NCBI GenBank assembly: GCA_947572385.1
Contig: CANPBX010000019.1
Location: 1-38,817, forward strand
Source: an uncultured Clostridia bacterium
GTDB lineage: Bacteria > Bacillota > Clostridia > Oscillospirales > Acutalibacteraceae
Reading direction: 5' to 3'
Length of the DNA stretch: 38,817 nucleotides
The notes under the pieces are model-generated. The model was not told where the DNA came from. It did not search any database and saw nothing but the letters and a program-made list of their open reading frames with translations. The translations under genes were made by a program, and so were the position numbers. Below, piece by piece: positions 37,407 to 38,817 of the stretch; position 1 is the first letter of the stretch, and each line of letters begins with the position of its first letter.

Positions 37407-38183
37407 ATGAATAAAACAATCGCAATCTGCAACCAAAAGGGCGGTGTCAGCAAGACCGTCACCACCGTAAACCTGGGTATCGGCCTAGCCCGCCAAGGAA
37501 AACGTGTCCTGCTGGTAGACGTGGACGCGCAGGGCTCCTTGACCGCCAGCCTGGGTTACCAGCACCCCGACCAGATAGAAGTGACCCTCTCCACCGTGCT
37601 GGGCAAAGTCATAGAGGAAAAACCCCTACTCTCCGACGAGGGAATCCTCCATCACGAGGAAGGCGTAGACATCCTCCCAGCCAACATCGACCTAGCGGCA
37701 ATGGAGGTCACGCTGGTGAACATCATGAGCTGGGAAACCCTCCTGCGCGAATACCTAAATGCCGTCCGCGACCAGTACGATGTTATCCTGCTGGGCTACT
37801 GCCCCTCTTTGGGTATGTTGACCATCAATGCCCTATCAGCCGCCGACACCGTGATCATCCCCATGATTGCCCATTACCTGTCCCTGAAAGGCATGGAGCA
37901 GCTCATGCGGACCATCGGCAAGGTAAAGCGGCAAATCAACCCCGGCCTGACCATCAGCGGTATTCTTGTCACAATGGCAGATATGCAGACTACCTACTCC
38001 CAGGAGATTGTAGAACTGCTGAGAAACTCCTGTGGCAGTCAACTTAAAATCTTCGACACCATCATCCCCCGCTCTATCCGGGCGGCGGAGACAAGCGCCG
38101 AGGGCAAGAGTATTTTCATACATGACCCTAGCGGTAAAGTCTCAGCAGCATACGAAACCTTGACTATGGAGGTAGCGTCATGA
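37407..38183 (+). CDS. parA: ParA-family ATPase of an integrative element, likely impaired
   Basis: The 258-residue protein starts MNKTIAICNQKGGVSKT, the deviant Walker A of ParA/MinD ATPases, with LLVDVDAQGS as the A' motif. The segment that normally reads I-D-C/M-x-P-S-L is here LLGYCPSLGM, so the conserved acidic residue of Walker B is replaced by Gly. Downstream, PRSIRAAETSAEGKS and the C-terminus are normal for ICE-type ParA proteins. The start at 37407 has AAAGGAA 7 nt upstream and is preferred over 37374. It overlaps the truncated parB by four bases. The altered motif and the broken partner suggest it no longer segregates DNA. Confidence 0.85.
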   Translation: MNKTIAICNQKGGVSKTVTTVNLGIGLARQGKRVLLVDVDAQGSLTASLGYQHPDQIEVTLSTVLGKVIEEKPLLSDEGILHHEEGVDILPANIDLAAMEVTLVNIMSWETLLREYLNAVRDQYDVILLGYCPSLGMLTINALSAADTVIIPMIAHYLSLKGMEQLMRTIGKVKRQINPGLTISGILVTMADMQTTYSQEIVELLRNSCGSQLKIFDTIIPRSIRAAETSAEGKSIFIHDPSGKVSAAYETLTMEVAS

Positions 38184-38368
38184 AAAGCAGCGCTGCAAAA
38201 ATCCAAGTGACTGGCCTGAACGCGCTGTTTGGCGAAGTACTTGCCCAAGACACCAACGGTCAGATTCAAGAAGTTGCACTGACAGAGCTGCACTCTTTCA
38301 AAGACCACCCTTTCCATGTGACTGACGATGAGAAAATGCAGGAAATGATGGAGAGTGTTTCCAAGTAA
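38180..38368 (+). pseudogene. parB: Truncated parB (N-terminal 62 residues)
   Basis: GGAGG precedes the ATG, which overlaps the parA stop. The product shows the N-terminus of an element ParB up to the start of its nuclease-like/CTP-binding domain (IQEVALTELHSFKDHPFHV, then DDEKMQEMMESV). Right after MESVSK the frame meets TAA. Full ParB proteins continue for over 200 residues. What follows is the 3' part of a different gene in the opposite orientation, so the truncation came from a rearrangement and not a point mutation. Confidence 0.8.
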
Positions 38369-38631
38369 AGAGTTTCGTTCTCTATCTCGTCCAGTAAATC
38401 AGAAACAGACTTTACTTCCGCCTGCTTTTCTCTGTCTGCCATACCCTCAAGGTATTTCCCGAAGTCGCTTGCCCATCGGTAAAACCGCCTGTTGGAATTA
38501 AAATCTGCCCTGTCGTCTGTGCGGATTTGCTCAATAGTCGCTTCATCAACGCCACACTCACGCAAAATCTTTTCCTCGGCTTCTTTCCAGATACGCCATT
38601 TTCTGTCCTCTCGTCCGTGGTTGTATGCCAT
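38266..38631 (-). pseudogene. Truncated element-type small protein (MAYNHGRE family)
   Basis: The N-terminus MAYNHGREDRKWRIWKEAEE and the following residues, with FNSNRRFYRWASDFGKYLE and LLDEIENETL, match a small protein found beside sigma-like genes in many integrative elements of gut Firmicutes; complete versions end in a sigma-70-region-4-like helix-turn-helix. Here the frame leaves family sequence after ENETL (about 38370) and continues antisense through parB. GGAGG precedes the ATG. The helix-turn-helix is missing, so the product is probably non-functional. Confidence 0.7.
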
Positions 38632-38685
38632 TCTTTTTCCTCCAATCGGGATTTTCTAAATCCAAGATTGAGAGGGCATAGAAAA

Positions 38686-38723
38686 AGCCCCCTCATTTTC
38701 CCAAAGGAAAAAACAAGGGGGCT
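38686..38723 (-). terminator. Terminator after the sigma-like gene
   Basis: AGCCCCCT (38686-38693) pairs with AGGGGGCT (38716-38723), and within the loop TTTTCC pairs with GGAAAA. On the minus strand a T-run follows. It lies just after the stop of the partial gene at the window edge. Confidence 0.8.
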
Positions 38724-38737
38724 GAACGCCATAAAAT

Positions 38738-38817
38738 TTAGTTTTCCAATATCTTTCTCAGTTTCGCAAGGATTTTGGCTTTGCGCTTGTTCACAACGCT
38801 CTGTGTCACGCCTAACC
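38738..38817 (-). CDS. C-terminus of a sigma-70-like element protein (partial)
   Basis: The last 25 codons before a TAA read LGVTQSVVNKRKAKILAKLR and a short tail ending ILEN. This is the recognition-helix end of a sigma-70 region 4-type helix-turn-helix. The gene continues beyond the window. In related elements such a gene sits just upstream of the MAYNHGRE-type gene, which matches this order. Confidence 0.6.
   Translation of the reverse strand, partial: LGVTQSVVNKRKAKILAKLRKILEN

Overview
The window looks like chromosome of an anaerobic gut-type Firmicute of class Clostridia, probably Oscillospiraceae/Ruminococcaceae-like. The basis is the cluster hprK-murB-rapZ-(P-loop kinase)-whiA-dnaE-pfkA, Gram-positive lipoproteins, strong AGGAGG-type ribosome binding sites, and fragments of an integrative conjugative element of the kind common in gut Clostridia. 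The genus assignment is inference. The core sequence is GC-rich. Two stretches, about 42-9016 and 37000-38817, differ from it and carry mobile-element genes.

Region 1 (42-9016) is an integrated element. A 70-bp perfect direct repeat (42-111 and 8947-9016) is the 3' part of a tRNA-Pro(GGG) gene. The right copy belongs to the intact tRNA with its promoter. The left copy is a tRNA fragment with a broken acceptor stem. A tyrosine integrase lies beside the intact tRNA, and CTTGATT-type motifs at both ends look like integrase arm sites. The element is about 8.9 kb and AT-rich. It carries a serine recombinase, an unknown 436-aa protein with a possible degenerate HNH-like core, an SF2 helicase, a small acidic protein, a lipoprotein, a divergent ribbon-helix-helix regulator and a tandem pair of paralogous unknown proteins. 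I see no relaxase, coupling protein, capsid or terminase gene.

Region 2 (9093-14244) holds a ribose/galactose-class sugar ABC importer (binding protein, dual ATPase, permease; minus strand) and a divergent PHP-family phosphoesterase. The PHP gene has its own promoter with an inverted repeat in the spacer and a roughly 300-nt structured leader.

Region 3 (14245-20837) contains a minus-strand set (HD phosphohydrolase, zinc-ribbon membrane protein, CyuA-type cysteine desulfidase), a TraX-like membrane protein, a plus-strand operon (nth, a PHP phosphoesterase, a PatB/MalY C-S lyase) and a convergent RNase H with a viroplasmin-like N-terminus. The nth and traX-like promoters are back to back and share their -35 bases.

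Region 4 (20968-27273) is a four-gene, translationally coupled MacAB-type export operon: adaptor, ATPase, second adaptor, permease. It has unusual low-complexity extensions, and ends at a strong terminator.

Region 5 (27388-36740) is the minus-strand housekeeping block: pfkA with its own promoter, dnaE, whiA, a P-loop kinase-like protein, rapZ, murB, hprK and a small membrane protein. It links carbon-flux sensing (HPr kinase, PFK), envelope synthesis (MurB, RapZ), division/sporulation regulation (WhiA) and replication (DnaE).

Region 6 (36799-38817) is an initiator tRNA-Met with consensus promoter and terminator, followed by debris of an integrative element: an integrase C-terminal remnant, a ParA lacking a normally conserved acidic residue, a truncated ParB joined tail-to-tail to a truncated element-type small protein, and the C-terminal end of a sigma-like gene at the window edge.
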